Shown here: positions 24,022 to 32,779 of the stretch, piece after piece
How the letters are laid out: each line of letters starts with the position of its first letter
How positions within the stretch are numbered: position 1 is the stretch's first letter
Origin: JBDTVS01 sp040007095
Lineage (GTDB): Bacteria > Acidobacteriota > Vicinamibacteria > Vicinamibacterales > CAVVIG01
Length of the DNA stretch: 34,015 nt
Direction of reading: 5' to 3'
NCBI GenBank assembly: GCA_040007095.1
Contig: JBDTVS010000028.1
Coordinates: 1 to 34,015, forward strand
Program-made: the position numbers and the translations under genes
Notes under the pieces: model-generated
The model's input: only the letters and a program-made list of their open reading frames with translations
Database searches by the model: none
Told to the model about the DNA's origin: nothing

Positions 24022-25023
24022 TTACGGTCGCTTCGACTGTGGGGGCCCTGAGGCGCGGAGCGCCCGGAATGCGACGTCTGGGAAATCCGTAAAGATTCCG
24101 TCGACGCCCAGCGCGGCGTATTGCCGGAATTCGGCATCCGGATCCCCGTTGTAGGTAGGCGACAGGAAGACTGGTTCGATCCGAAGCGTCCAGATGTGGA
24201 CCAGCAGCCCGGCTCGGTGTGCGCGTTGCACCAGATCCGTAGGCGACATCAGCATTCGGTCGGCCTGTGCTGGAATCACCAGCCGCGAATTCGGGCCGAT
24301 GCCGTCCGCGTACGCCTTGATTTCGCGCAGTTCCGCGTCGGTGGGGATCCGATCTTCGAGCAGCTGAATCAATCGTACCGTCGTTTTCGGCCGGAGATCG
24401 CGAAGGTTCTTCTCGAACGATTGGATGAACACTGGCGCGCCAGCGTTGTTCCATCCGTGCCGGCCCAGTGCCTGTAAGACGCGTTCTTCAAGTGGCAGCT
24501 CTATCGATCGGAAGTAGGCGGGGTGCTTCGTCTCAGGATAGATGCCGATCGGCCTGCCGAGCTCGCGTCCGAGCTGCTGTGCCAGCTCGATAATCTCGAC
24601 GAAGGTCGGCACCTCGAATTGGCCGTCGTAGGCGTGCGATCGAAACGGCAGCCGCTCGTTGGCGCGCAGCGTCTTGATCTCGCGGAGTGTGAAATCTTCG
24701 GCGAACCAACCCGTCACGTCGGTGCCATCGATGCGCTTCGTGGCACGGCGGCTCGGGAACTTCGTCGCCACGTCCGTCGTGCCGCCGATTTCGTTCTCGT
24801 GGCGCGCGATGAGCACTCCGTCCCTGGTCGCCACGAGATCCGGCTCGATGAAGTCGGCGCCCATTTCGGCGGCGAGGCGATACGAGGCCATCGTGTGCTC
24901 CGGCCGATGGCCGCTGGCGCCCCGATGACCGATGATGAGCGGCACGTTGCGCTCTCCGGTTGCCGCCATCGCGGCGATGGCGACGACGACGCACAGGACC
25001 AGCAGATGGTGAGCTGTCTTCAT
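24022..25023 (-). CDS. glpQ: Glycerophosphodiester phosphodiesterase, exported type
   Basis: A 333-aa enzyme that splits glycerophosphodiesters into glycerol-3-phosphate and an alcohol. A signal peptide (HLLVLCVVVAIAAMA, about 6-20) precedes the GDPD barrel. Catalytic residues are visible: His33-Arg34 in GHRGASGHRPEHT, Glu60 and Asp62 in FIEPDLVATRDGV, and His75 in ARHENEI. Downstream, IYPETKHPAYF and VFIQSFEKNLRDLR and the terminal VDGIFTDFPDVA are typical. The ATG at 25023 is chosen at the signal peptide; the longer frame upstream is the receptor pseudogene. It starts 4 bp after that receptor's stop. With the PafA-like phosphatase it could feed phosphate scavenging; periplasmic location is consistent with GlpQ rather than UgpQ. 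Confidence 0.92.
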   Translation of the reverse strand: MKTAHHLLVLCVVVAIAAMAATGERNVPLIIGHRGASGHRPEHTMASYRLAAEMGADFIEPDLVATRDGVLIARHENEIGGTTDVATKFPSRRATKRIDGTDVTGWFAEDFTLREIKTLRANERLPFRSHAYDGQFEVPTFVEIIELAQQLGRELGRPIGIYPETKHPAYFRSIELPLEERVLQALGRHGWNNAGAPVFIQSFEKNLRDLRPKTTVRLIQLLEDRIPTDAELREIKAYADGIGPNSRLVIPAQADRMLMSPTDLVQRAHRAGLLVHIWTLRIEPVFLSPTYNGDPDAEFRQYAALGVDGIFTDFPDVAFRALRASGPPQSKRP

Positions 25024-25027
25024 CGGG

Positions 25028-26260
25028 CTACCACAGCACCTTGACGCCAAGCTGCAGCTGGCGCGGATCGAGGGTCGACGTGATCGTCCCGAACGCGCTT
25101 GATGTGCGGATGCCGTTTGGCGCGGTGATGTTGACGCGGTTGAACAGGTTGAACGCCTCGAGCCCACATCGGCGTCCCGTACTCGTAGCGCAGGCCCGCG
25201 TTGAACGTCAGCCGATCGGTCGCGCGGATGTCGTCCTGCAGGTAGGCGAAGTGCCGGTCCTGCCGCATCTGCGCGACGAACAGTGTGCTGATGGCGTACT
25301 GGGAGCGGAGGCCGAGCATGAAGTCCGCGAGGTTGTAGACGTTGTTCGCGGCGGCGCCGGCCGGTCGGGTGAATTGACCCGTGTACGAGTCCAAACCGTA
25401 CAGCGGATTGACGTCCATCACCTCAACGTTGATGTGCTGGTATTCGTATCCGGTCTTCACCGACTGCCGCCCGAACAGCCGGCTGTAGTTCACCTTGGGG
25501 TTCCAGACCGTCGGATACTGCCACTGTGGATTCGTCGATTGGCGTCCGAACACCGGGGTTCCGGTCGAAGAGGTGTAGCCGGAGATGTTCTCGGACAGCA
25601 GGCCTCCTGCGACGCGTGCGTCGGTCGGCAGGCCAGCCAGGGTGGGCGTGCCGCCGGCGCCCAGTCCGGGCGGGTTCTTGCCGCCCTGCGTATTCGACCA
25701 GCCCAGGCGGATCTCGAATAGCGACTCGTTGTTGAAGACGCTGCGCAGCCCGTTCACGTTGAAGGCGCCCTCGCGCCGGTCGCGAGCAGCGCCAGCGAGG
25801 AGTACTCCCGTCCATTCAGCGCAATCTCGCGGATCTGGGAGCCGCCGATCGCCTGTCCGCGCTGGCTCGATTCCGTTTCGAGCAGCGGAGCCCGTGCCGA
25901 GACCTCGACCTTTTCGGTGACCTGCCCGCCAGTCATCTGCAGGTCGACGCGGAGGCGTCCCCCCACGGCCGCCTGGACGTTGTCGGTCACCGCCACCGAG
26001 AAGCCAGCTTTCTCGCCGGTGACAAGGTAGGTCCCGGGCCGTACCGTGAAGAACTCGTAGTTTCCCTCCCGGTTGGTGGTCGTGGCGGCCGAGACGCCGG
26101 TGGCGACGTTGGTCAGTGTGATGGTCGCCTGCGGCACTACTGCCGACGTCGCATCGCGGACTGTGCCGACGATTGAGCCGGTGTCAAATTGTGCGGACGC
26201 CGGTCTGGCGGCGAACAGGAAGAGAGCGATCCAGAGCGTGCGTCGGAGGGCGTGTCGCAT
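25028..26260 (-). pseudogene. Oar-like TonB-dependent receptor collapsed by internal deletions
   Basis: About 411 codons replace a receptor of roughly 1000 residues. Segment 1 (26260 to ~25785): signal peptide (MRHALRRTLWIALFLFAARPASA) and carboxypeptidase-regulatory-like domain and plug start, to LNGREYSSLALLATGAR. The frame then shifts, and GAFNVNGLRSVFNN of the plug is joined directly to a barrel segment LFEIRLGWSNTQGGKNPPGLG (segment 2). Segment 2 runs to GLRYEYGTPMWARG near 25168, then switches frame into the C-terminus LEAFNLFNRVNITAPNGI..LQLGVKVLW with stop at 25028-25030. The missing DGVDNN/plug and most barrel strands cannot be restored by a single base fix. A PHO-like repeat 50-82 nt upstream remains. 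Assembly collapse is an alternative to true decay. Confidence 0.85.
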
Positions 26261-26309
26261 CGTTGTACCTCATGGGGCCGAAATTGGGACTGGCCCCGAG
26301 GGTATCGAT

Positions 26310-26342
26310 GCGGCGTAACGATGGGACGACCGTGACGTAAAT
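26310..26342 (-). promoter_or_regulatory. Candidate PHO box between receptor pseudogene and porin operon
   Basis: The minus strand reads as three 11-mers, ATTTACGTCAC, GGTCGTCCCAT and CGTTACGCCGC. TTAC at the same offset of the first and third is separated by exactly 22 bp, with a degenerate middle unit. It is 50-82 nt before the receptor start and about 150 bp before the porin TTG, so it could serve either or both. Confidence 0.4.
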
Positions 26343-26490
26343 AGAACCGAACAGAAACAGGGCCGCTCGATGAGTCCAGATCGGGCAGGCCAAGTCCGCA
26401 AATTTTACACACACGAAACCTGGATGATTCGTTGTCGAAACCGTCGGTCGATAGAGTCTGTTCGTGCTCAACCTTCACGAGGAGAATCGT

Positions 26491-27621
26491 TTGACTCATC
26501 GAACCTTGCGCGCGTGGATGCTGATTGCCGGTGTGATGCTCTGTGGGAGCCTGGTTCCCGGACGGCTCTACGCGCAAGTGACGCCGGCGGCGGGCTTTAC
26601 ACCCCCTGACGACACGCCCTCGATCAAGATAGGTGTCACGTTCTACGGCGACTACACCTACACCCAGAACCCACAGAGCACCGATGCCGACGGGAACGTC
26701 ATCAACCCGAGCGCGTTCAACGTCAGCCGGAGCTACATCAACATCACCGGCAACGTCAATCATCGGATTGCCTTCCGCATTACGCCCGACGTCGTCCGAG
26801 AGACGGGCTTGTTCAACGCGGCGACCGCGGCGACGGTGGCGAACGACAGTCTGATATTCCGCATCAAGTACGCGTTTGCGCAGTTCAATCTGGACGATTG
26901 GATGACCAGGGGATCGTGGGCGCGCTTCGGCATTCAGCAAACGCCGCTGCTCGATTACGAGGAAGGCATCTATCGCTACCGGTTCCAGGGCACGACGTTC
27001 ACGGAGCGCGAGGGCTTCTACAATTCGGCGGATGCCGGCGCGTCGTTTCACTTCAACTTCCCGAAGAATTATGGCGACGTCCACGTCGGCGTCTACAACG
27101 GCGAGGGATACGCGAAAACCGACCCGAATGACAAGAAGGCGATTGAAATCCGCGGTACGGTCCGTCCGTTCGCAACCGGCGCACCCATCCTTCGCGGACT
27201 GCGGCTGACGGGGTTCTATTTCGGCGACAACTACATCAAGGACGCCGAGCGTACCCGGGCCGTCGGACAGGTCACCTTCGAGCACAAGTACATCAACGCC
27301 GGGTTTGACGCGATCGACGCGAAAGACCAGTCGTCCGCGACGAAGGCCGACGTCGAGGCCAAGGGATGGTCGGTGTGGGCGACTCCGAAGTCGACCAAGG
27401 GCTGGGAGATGCTGCTGCGATACGACCACCTGGTCCCCGATCAGCGGGCGTTGGATCAGTCGCGCACCCGCACGATCATCGGCGTGGCCTACTGGTTCAA
27501 GGAGCAAGGCGGCGTCAGCACCGCACTGATGCTCGACTACGACGGGCAGACGTTCTCCAACTTCGCACCCTTCCAGCCGGCACAGAAAAAGTTCGCGGTG
27601 CACGCGCTGGTCAACTTTTAG
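26491..27621 (+). CDS. Phosphate-selective porin O/P-like outer-membrane protein
   Basis: A 376-aa beta-barrel protein of the OprO/OprP type, a trimeric porin family that takes up phosphate or polyphosphate. The start is TTG at 26491: GAGGAG lies 6 nt before it and it opens a signal peptide (MTHRTLRAWMLIAGVMLCGSLVPGRLYAQ). Barrel strands alternate polar and hydrophobic residues (IKIGVTFYGDYTY, FNVSRSYINITGNVNHRIAFRI, DVHVGVYNGEGYAK, NDKKAIEIRGTVRPF, LRLTGFYFGDNY), and the C-terminus ends in F (AVHALVNF). The family assignment rests on this fold pattern and on its position 13 bp before pstS of system 2, with a shared AGGAGG; some phrases are generic to porins, so the phosphate specificity is inference. 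Confidence 0.82.
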   Translation: MTHRTLRAWMLIAGVMLCGSLVPGRLYAQVTPAAGFTPPDDTPSIKIGVTFYGDYTYTQNPQSTDADGNVINPSAFNVSRSYINITGNVNHRIAFRITPDVVRETGLFNAATAATVANDSLIFRIKYAFAQFNLDDWMTRGSWARFGIQQTPLLDYEEGIYRYRFQGTTFTEREGFYNSADAGASFHFNFPKNYGDVHVGVYNGEGYAKTDPNDKKAIEIRGTVRPFATGAPILRGLRLTGFYFGDNYIKDAERTRAVGQVTFEHKYINAGFDAIDAKDQSSATKADVEAKGWSVWATPKSTKGWEMLLRYDHLVPDQRALDQSRTRTIIGVAYWFKEQGGVSTALMLDYDGQTFSNFAPFQPAQKKFAVHALVNF

Positions 27622-27634
27622 GAGGATATATCCC

Positions 27635-28666
27635 ATGAGATTCTTGTCAAGATTCGCCATCTCGGCGGCGTGTGCATCGGTGCTTGCCGTCGGCGCAGCC
27701 GCACAGCAGAAGGTCCAGATCAACGGTGCCGGGGCCACGTTCCCGTACCCGATTTATTCGAAGTGGTTCTCCGAGTACAACAAGCTGCACCCGAACGTCG
27801 AAATCAACTACCAGTCGATCGGTTCGGGCGGCGGCATCCGGCAGATCACCAACGGCACGGTATTTTTCGGCGCCACCGACGGCCCGATGACCAACGACCA
27901 GCTGCTCGCCGCACCCTCGAAGATCCTGCATTTCCCGACCGTGCTCGGCGCCGACGTCCCCGTCTACAACATCCCGACCGTGAGCGCGGAGCTGAAGTTC
28001 ACCGGCCCGGTACTGGCCGACATCTTCCTCGGCAAAATCACGAAGTGGAACGACCCGGCGATCGCCAAGCTGAACCCCGGCGTGAGGCTGCCGGCGACCG
28101 ATGTCACCGTGGTCCATCGATCCGACGCGTCGGGCACCAGCTACATCTGGGTCGACTATCTGGCCAAGGTGTCACCCGAGTGGAAGAGCAAAGTCGGTGT
28201 GGCGACGGCGGTCAACTGGCCCGTCGGCCTCGGCGGCAAGGGCAACGAGGGCGTGGCCGGCCTGGTCACCCAGACGCCCGGTTCGATTGGCTACGTCGAG
28301 CTGATTTACGCGCTGCAGAACAAGATCAGCTTCGGCTCGGTGCAGAACATGGCGGGCGAGTTCATGAAGGCCTCGGAAGCGTCGGTCACCGCCGCCGCGG
28401 CGGGTGCGGCGTTGAAGATGCCCGCGGACTTCCGCGTCTCGATCACCAACGCTGAAGGCAAGGGCGTCTACCCGGTGTCGTCGTTCACCTGGCTGCTGCT
28501 CTACGAGAGCCCGAAGGACAAGGCGCAGTCGAAGATCATGGTGGACTTCGTGAAATGGGCGTTGATCGATGGCCAGAAGTTGGCCGGTGCGCTAGGCTAC
28601 GCACCGCTGCCGGAGGCTGTCGTCAAGCTCGAGATGGCAGCGCTCCTGAAGGTCAAGGTCTCCTAG
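27635..28666 (+). CDS. pstS: Periplasmic phosphate-binding protein PstS (system 2)
   Basis: A 343-aa PstS with a Sec signal (MRFLSRFAISAACASVLAVGAAAQQ, 1-25) and no lipobox cysteine, so it is soluble in the periplasm, unlike the two lipoprotein PstS of this window. Signatures: GAGATFPYPIYSKWF, YQSIGSGGGIRQI, FGATDGPM, WNDPAIAKLNPGVRLP, HRSDASGTSYIWVDYL, GGKGNEGVAGL. AGGAGG precedes the ATG and overlaps the porin stop, so translation follows the porin. After it come two inverted repeats before pstC. Segment FFGATDGPMTNDQL shows the TDGPM variant common in PstS of the soluble type (rather than SDAAM). Confidence 0.95.
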   Translation: MRFLSRFAISAACASVLAVGAAAQQKVQINGAGATFPYPIYSKWFSEYNKLHPNVEINYQSIGSGGGIRQITNGTVFFGATDGPMTNDQLLAAPSKILHFPTVLGADVPVYNIPTVSAELKFTGPVLADIFLGKITKWNDPAIAKLNPGVRLPATDVTVVHRSDASGTSYIWVDYLAKVSPEWKSKVGVATAVNWPVGLGGKGNEGVAGLVTQTPGSIGYVELIYALQNKISFGSVQNMAGEFMKASEASVTAAAAGAALKMPADFRVSITNAEGKGVYPVSSFTWLLLYESPKDKAQSKIMVDFVKWALIDGQKLAGALGYAPLPEAVVKLEMAALLKVKVS

Positions 28667-28761
28667 ACAGCTTCTCTCAGGCCGAGGTCTCACGAATGAA
28701 CCGAGTTGGCGTCCGGTCGGCGTTAGAAGCTGTCTTGGCGGCGGGCCGCGAATCGGCCCGC
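28665..28761 (+). repeat. Two inverted repeats between pstS and pstC of system 2
   Basis: AGACAGCTTCT (28665-28675) is exactly complementary to AGAAGCTGTCT (28725-28735), with a 49-nt interval. It is followed by a hairpin GCGGGCCG-CGAAT-CGGCCCGC (28741-28761). Such structures after pstS often lower expression of the permease genes relative to the binding protein, by partial termination or by protecting the upstream RNA. That role is inferred. Confidence 0.5.
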
Positions 28762-28799
28762 CCAGTCACGAGGCTTGGTTTCTCCTCGAGGCGGGCGTC

Positions 28800-29786
28800 G
28801 TGACCGCGCAGGCGCCTGGACGGAAGCGATCATCGCGCAGCCTGGCGGCGACCGATCTCGGCTTCCGTCTGGGAACGGGCGTGTTCGCCACCGCGCTCAT
28901 CCTGATCGTTGTCGCCATCGGCTACGAGTTGGCCCGACAGTCGATGCTGTCGATTCAGAAGTTCGGTCTCAACTTCTGGCGGACCGACGTCTGGGATCCG
29001 GTGGCGGGACAGTTCGGCGCGCTTCCGTTCATCTGGGGCACCCTCTACTCGTCGATTCTGGCGCTGATCATCTCGACCCCGATTGCGCTGGGCATTGCGG
29101 TGTTCATCTCCGAGCTCTGTCCCGACTGGCTCAAGCAACCGCTGGTGTTTCTCACCGAGCTCCTCGCGGCCATTCCGTCGATCGTCTACGGTTTGTGGGG
29201 CATCTTCGTGCTCGTGCCAGCGGTGCGCGCCTTCGAAACGTCGTTGCCCGCCGTATTGCGACAGTTGCCGCTGTTCAGCGGTCCTCCCGTCGGCGTGGGC
29301 ATGCTCGCGGCGGCATTGATTCTCGCCGTCATGGTCGTCCCGTTTTCTTCGTCGGTGGCGCGCGAGGTGCTCAAGTCGGTCCCCGGCGCCCAGCGTGAGG
29401 GCGCGTACGCGCTTGGCGCCACGCGCTTCGAGGCAATCCGCGCGGCGCTCTTCTACGCCCGTACCGGCATCGTCGGCGCCGTCATGCTGGGGTTTGGCCG
29501 AGCTCTCGGCGAGACCATGGCGGTGACGATGGTGATTGGGAGCACGCCGAAGATATCTGTGTCGTTGTTCGCGCCCCAGGACACCATGGCCGGTGTGCTG
29601 GCCAGCCAGTTCACCGAGGCCGACACCGAGCTCTACCTGAGCGCCCTGGTCGAAATCGGCCTGGTGCTGTTCGTCATCACGCTCATCGTCAACAGCTTGT
29701 CGCGGCTGTTGATCTGGAGCATGGCGCGCAGCGAACGAAGTTCGACGACCGTCGTTGCCGCCGAACCGGTGGAGGTGACGGCATGA
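28800..29786 (+). CDS. pstC: Phosphate ABC transporter permease PstC (system 2)
   Basis: A 328-aa six-helix permease. The GTG at 28800 is used, after a weak GAGGCGG; no in-frame ATG precedes the first helix (GVFATALILIVVAIGYELA, ~32-50). Hallmarks: WDPVAGQFGALPFIWGTLYSSILALIIS, AAIPSIVYGLWG, SVPGAQREGAYALGATRFEAI (EAA loop) and GRALGETMAVTMVIG. It lacks the ~28-residue insert of PstC1. The stop overlaps the pstA start as ATGA. The gene lies behind the two inverted repeats that separate it from pstS. Confidence 0.95.
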   Translation: MTAQAPGRKRSSRSLAATDLGFRLGTGVFATALILIVVAIGYELARQSMLSIQKFGLNFWRTDVWDPVAGQFGALPFIWGTLYSSILALIISTPIALGIAVFISELCPDWLKQPLVFLTELLAAIPSIVYGLWGIFVLVPAVRAFETSLPAVLRQLPLFSGPPVGVGMLAAALILAVMVVPFSSSVAREVLKSVPGAQREGAYALGATRFEAIRAALFYARTGIVGAVMLGFGRALGETMAVTMVIGSTPKISVSLFAPQDTMAGVLASQFTEADTELYLSALVEIGLVLFVITLIVNSLSRLLIWSMARSERSSTTVVAAEPVEVTA

Positions 29787-30631
29787 GCCGAACCTCGCGC
29801 CGGAAGCTGCTGTCGGCGGTCTTCGTCGGCTTTTGTGCGTTGTCCGTCCTGACCGCCCTGGTGCCGCTCGCGTTCGTCCTGTTTTTCGTCGTGAGCGAAG
29901 GGATCCAGTCGCTGAACGTCGACTTCTTCACGAAGATGCCGAAGCCGGTCGGCGAGACTGGCGGCGGCATGGCCAACGCCATTGTCGGCACGCTGATGGT
30001 CACGGGCCTGGGCTCGCTGTTTGCCGTACCGATCGGAATCCTGAGCGGTGTCTACATGTCGGAGTACGCCGGCACGCGGTTCGCCGCGGCCGCCAGGTTT
30101 GCCGCCGACACGCTGAACGGCGTGCCCTCGATCGTGATCGGTGTGTTCGCGTACGGGATCGCGGTGCTCCCGTTCAAGCAGTTCAGTGCGCTGGCGGGTG
30201 GACTGGCGCTGGGCATCATGATGATTCCGATTATCGCCAGGACCACCGAAGAGCTGCTGCTTCTGGTGCCTGGCACCATGCGCGAAGGGGCGCTGGCGTT
30301 GGGCGCGACCCGGGCGCGGGCGGTATTTTCCGTGGTCTTGCCGTCGGCGCTTCCGGGCATCATCACCGGCGTTGTACTCGCGCTGGCGCGCATCGCCGGC
30401 GAGACCGCGCCGCTCCTCTTCACGGCGTTCAGCAACCGATTCTTCACGACCAAGTTGAATCAGCCCGTCGCCACATTGACGGTGATGGTCTACACCTACG
30501 CCATCTCGCCGTACAAGGACTGGCACCGGCAGGCGTGGGCCGGCGCGCTCGTGCTCATCTTCATCGTCTTGATCTGTTCTCTTCTGGCGCGATTCGCCAC
30601 CAGGCGTCTCGAGGGAATGCAGGCCCGGTGA
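29783..30631 (+). CDS. pstA: Phosphate ABC transporter permease PstA (system 2)
   Basis: A 282-aa permease that overlaps pstC by 4 bp (ATGA) and pstB by 4 bp (GTGA), so the three are translationally coupled. PstA markers: GETGGGMANAIVGTLMVTGLGSLFAVPIGILSGVYMSEY, GVPSIVIGVFAYG, PIIARTTEELLLLVPGTMREGALALGATRARAV (EAA loop) and RIAGETAPLLFTAFSNRFF. Six helices are expected. It is shorter than PstA1 at the N-terminus. Confidence 0.95.
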   Translation: MSRTSRRKLLSAVFVGFCALSVLTALVPLAFVLFFVVSEGIQSLNVDFFTKMPKPVGETGGGMANAIVGTLMVTGLGSLFAVPIGILSGVYMSEYAGTRFAAAARFAADTLNGVPSIVIGVFAYGIAVLPFKQFSALAGGLALGIMMIPIIARTTEELLLLVPGTMREGALALGATRARAVFSVVLPSALPGIITGVVLALARIAGETAPLLFTAFSNRFFTTKLNQPVATLTVMVYTYAISPYKDWHRQAWAGALVLIFIVLICSLLARFATRRLEGMQAR

Positions 30632-31461
30632 CGTCGAGTGGCGACACGCCGGGACTGTCTGTGTCACTGTCCGGACGCGCTGCCCACCGTCCAGCCGCTG
30701 AACACCCCGTCAAGATTGGCGTCACGAACCTATCGTTCTTCTACGGCGACAAGCGAGCCCTCCACGACATCTCGATCGATCTCCGGGCGAACGTGGTGAC
30801 GGCATTCATCGGGCCCTCCGGCTGCGGCAAGAGCACATTCTTGCGCACGCTGAACCGGATGAACGACGTCATTCCCAGGGCACGGGTCGAAGGCACCGTC
30901 AGCATCGGCGGCCGTGACATCTACGGCGCCGATGTTGACGTCGTGGAGCTGCGGCGACGGGTCGGGATGGTCTTTCAGAAATCCAATCCGTTCCCGAAAT
31001 CGATTTTCGACAACGTGGCGTACGGCCTTCGCATCAACGGCATGGTCAACAGCCGGTCCCAGCTGGCAGAGGCGGTCGAAAAGAGTCTTCGCGGCGCCGC
31101 CCTGTGGGACGAGGTGAAGGATCGGCTTCACGATTCGGCCATGGCGCTGTCGGGCGGGCAGCAGCAGCGGCTCTGCATCGCGCGCGCGCTCGCGGTCGAG
31201 CCGGACGTCGTCCTGATGGACGAGCCCGCCTCGGCGCTCGACCCGATTGCCACCCAGCGGATCGAAGAGCTGATCTATCAGCTCAAACGGGACTACACGA
31301 TCGTGATCGTCACCCATAACATGCAGCAGGCCGCACGAGTGTCGGACACCACCGCCTTCTTCTGGTTGGGCAAGCTGATCGAAGTAGGACCCACCGCCAC
31401 CGTCTTCACGAGCCCGCGGGAGAAACTCACCGAAGACTACGTGACCGGGCGCTTCGGATAG
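30628..31461 (+). CDS. pstB: Phosphate ABC transporter ATP-binding protein PstB (system 2)
   Basis: A 277-aa ABC ATPase. The start is GTG at 30628, overlapping the pstA stop (GTGA); a longer frame upstream is only pstA read in another frame. Walker A GPSGCGKS at 62-69, LNRMND, Q-loop MVFQKSNPFPKSIF, signature LSGGQQQR, Walker B VVLMDEPASALDP and H-loop IVTHNMQQA are all intact. It is the same subtype as the edge-cut PstB at 1-385 (identical Q-loop segment). It is followed by phoU. Confidence 0.96.
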   Translation: MTSSGDTPGLSVSLSGRAAHRPAAEHPVKIGVTNLSFFYGDKRALHDISIDLRANVVTAFIGPSGCGKSTFLRTLNRMNDVIPRARVEGTVSIGGRDIYGADVDVVELRRRVGMVFQKSNPFPKSIFDNVAYGLRINGMVNSRSQLAEAVEKSLRGAALWDEVKDRLHDSAMALSGGQQQRLCIARALAVEPDVVLMDEPASALDPIATQRIEELIYQLKRDYTIVIVTHNMQQAARVSDTTAFFWLGKLIEVGPTATVFTSPREKLTEDYVTGRFG

Positions 31462-31475
31462 AACGGGTGGCAGCG

Positions 31476-32153
31476 ATGAACCACGATACCCGCCACTTCG
31501 GCGAGGAACTGGCCGAGCTCAAGCGACGACTCCTGGTCATGGGCGGGCTTGCCGAGGAGCGTGTGCAGAGCGCCATGCAGGCGATGGTCGAACGCGATCG
31601 CGGCTTGATCGGCGCGGTGATCACCGGCGACGAAGCGATCAACCGGCTGCACGTCGAGATCGACGACCGTTGCATCAAGCTGCTCGCACTGCGCCAGCCG
31701 ATGGCGGTCGACCTGCGGACCGTGGTGGCGGCGTTCAAGATCAACGGGGATCTCGAGCGCATCGGCGATCTCGCCGTCAACGTGGCCGAGGCCGCCGAGC
31801 GCTACATCGCGCATGCACCGGTCAAGCCGCTGATCGACTTGCCACGCATGGGAGAAATGGCCGAGCGGATGCTGCGCGAGGCGCTCCAGGCGTTCGTCGT
31901 GAATGACGCCGCGGCCGCAAAGAGAGTGCTGGCGCAGGACGACGGCCTCGACGCGCTGAAGAATCAGATTGTCCGCGAACTGCTGACCTACATGCTCGGC
32001 GATCCGCGGACGATTGAGCCGGGCATCGACTTGATTCTCGTCTCCCGCCACCTCGAGCGCATTGGCGACCACGCGACCAATATCGCGGAGGACGTCATCT
32101 TCATCGTCGAGGCGCGCGACGTGCGCCATCACGGCGCCGATCTGGGTTTCTAG
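31476..32153 (+). CDS. phoU: Phosphate signalling complex protein PhoU
   Basis: A 225-aa all-helical protein, starting MNHDTRHFGEELAELKRRLL. It has two tandem three-helix halves, each with the metal-binding signature: DLERIGDLAVN (92-102) and HLERIGDHATNIAE near the C-terminus. PhoU links Pst transporter state to the PhoR/PhoB system and limits phosphate uptake. ATG at 31476 is preferred over GTG at 31467 on family starts; both are possible. It is the last gene of the porin-pstSCAB-phoU run, 14 bp after pstB, and a hairpin with a T-run follows. It is the only phoU in the window, so it may serve all Pst copies. Confidence 0.96.
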   Translation: MNHDTRHFGEELAELKRRLLVMGGLAEERVQSAMQAMVERDRGLIGAVITGDEAINRLHVEIDDRCIKLLALRQPMAVDLRTVVAAFKINGDLERIGDLAVNVAEAAERYIAHAPVKPLIDLPRMGEMAERMLREALQAFVVNDAAAAKRVLAQDDGLDALKNQIVRELLTYMLGDPRTIEPGIDLILVSRHLERIGDHATNIAEDVIFIVEARDVRHHGADLGF

Positions 32154-32164
32154 GTTCACGCCAG

Positions 32165-32190
32165 CCGGCAGGGTGCTTTCCGCCGGTTTT
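32165..32190 (+). terminator. Likely terminator after phoU
   Basis: A short stem CCGGC (32165-32169) with GCCGG (32182-32186), extended by an inner GG/CC pair, is directly followed by TTTT (32187-32190), 12 bp after the phoU stop. The stem is short, so efficiency is uncertain. Confidence 0.5.
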
Positions 32191-32269
32191 CGCCAGCCTT
32201 ACCAATGCGCTGTGCTATCCTCCCCTAGCTGCCGGAGCCTCTCCCGAGGTGTATTCATCAAGGAGCGTC

Positions 32270-32731
32270 GTGCGCCAGAGGTTCGCCAGCCGTGGCTGGC
32301 TTCTCAGTGGTCTCGTCGTGTCGGCGCTCGTGCTCGCCGCCCGTCCCGCCGCGCCGCAGTTCACCTCCTACTCGCGGGATCCGCGCCATGTTCTCGAAGG
32401 CAGTTGGGAATCGTGCCGCGACAATGATGGACATTACACCGAACGCGTCTACGATCACGTGGTGAACGGCGTCGGACAGTTCGAAGTGCACCTGGGTCCG
32501 CGGGACGAGTTCGCCGTCTTTGTCGGCGTCCAGGACGAGCACCGCGAGCACGCCTCGCCCGCCAACCTGTTGCAGCCGTATCGACTCGAACACGACGCGG
32601 GACGCGCGTCGCGGCGGTGGGAGCTGCCCTCCCTCGGCCTCGCCTTCACGGCTACACTGGCGGGCGGGTCGCGTTCGGACTGCGAGAGCTGGTTCGTGCT
32701 CCTCGAACCGTTGCGGAAGCCGTCACACTGA
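32270..32731 (+). CDS. Secreted protein of unknown function
   Basis: A 153-aa protein. The start is GTG at 32270 because AAGGAG lies 5 nt upstream and a signal peptide follows (ASRGWLLSGLVVSALVLAARPAAP). The mature part has two cysteines far apart (ESCRDND and RSDCESW) that could form a disulfide. It contains VYDHVVNG and EFEVHLGPRDEFAVFVG-like strand segments, suggesting a small beta-rich domain. I recognise no family. It stands alone between phoU and the membrane-protein pair, with its own ribosome binding site. Confidence 0.72.
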   Translation: MRQRFASRGWLLSGLVVSALVLAARPAAPQFTSYSRDPRHVLEGSWESCRDNDGHYTERVYDHVVNGVGQFEVHLGPRDEFAVFVGVQDEHREHASPANLLQPYRLEHDAGRASRRWELPSLGLAFTATLAGGSRSDCESWFVLLEPLRKPSH

Positions 32732-32779
32732 CATGCGAGCCACCGCGGTCGTGAAGGTGTGGAAGGTCTGGCCAGTGTG

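Noticed and set aside
24012..24026. CGTAACGGCGTTACG inverted repeat at the end of glpQ, possible PHO-like site
   Set aside because: It overlaps the end of a gene, the halves are inverted rather than 11-bp direct repeats, and no start codon lies downstream.
24024..25167. Longer start for the glycerophosphodiesterase (25167)
   Set aside because: The added residues come from the receptor pseudogene in another frame; the signal peptide starts at 25023.
29833..30627. Extra 265 N-terminal residues on PstB of system 2
   Set aside because: This part is pstA read in a different frame; PstB begins at GTG 30628.
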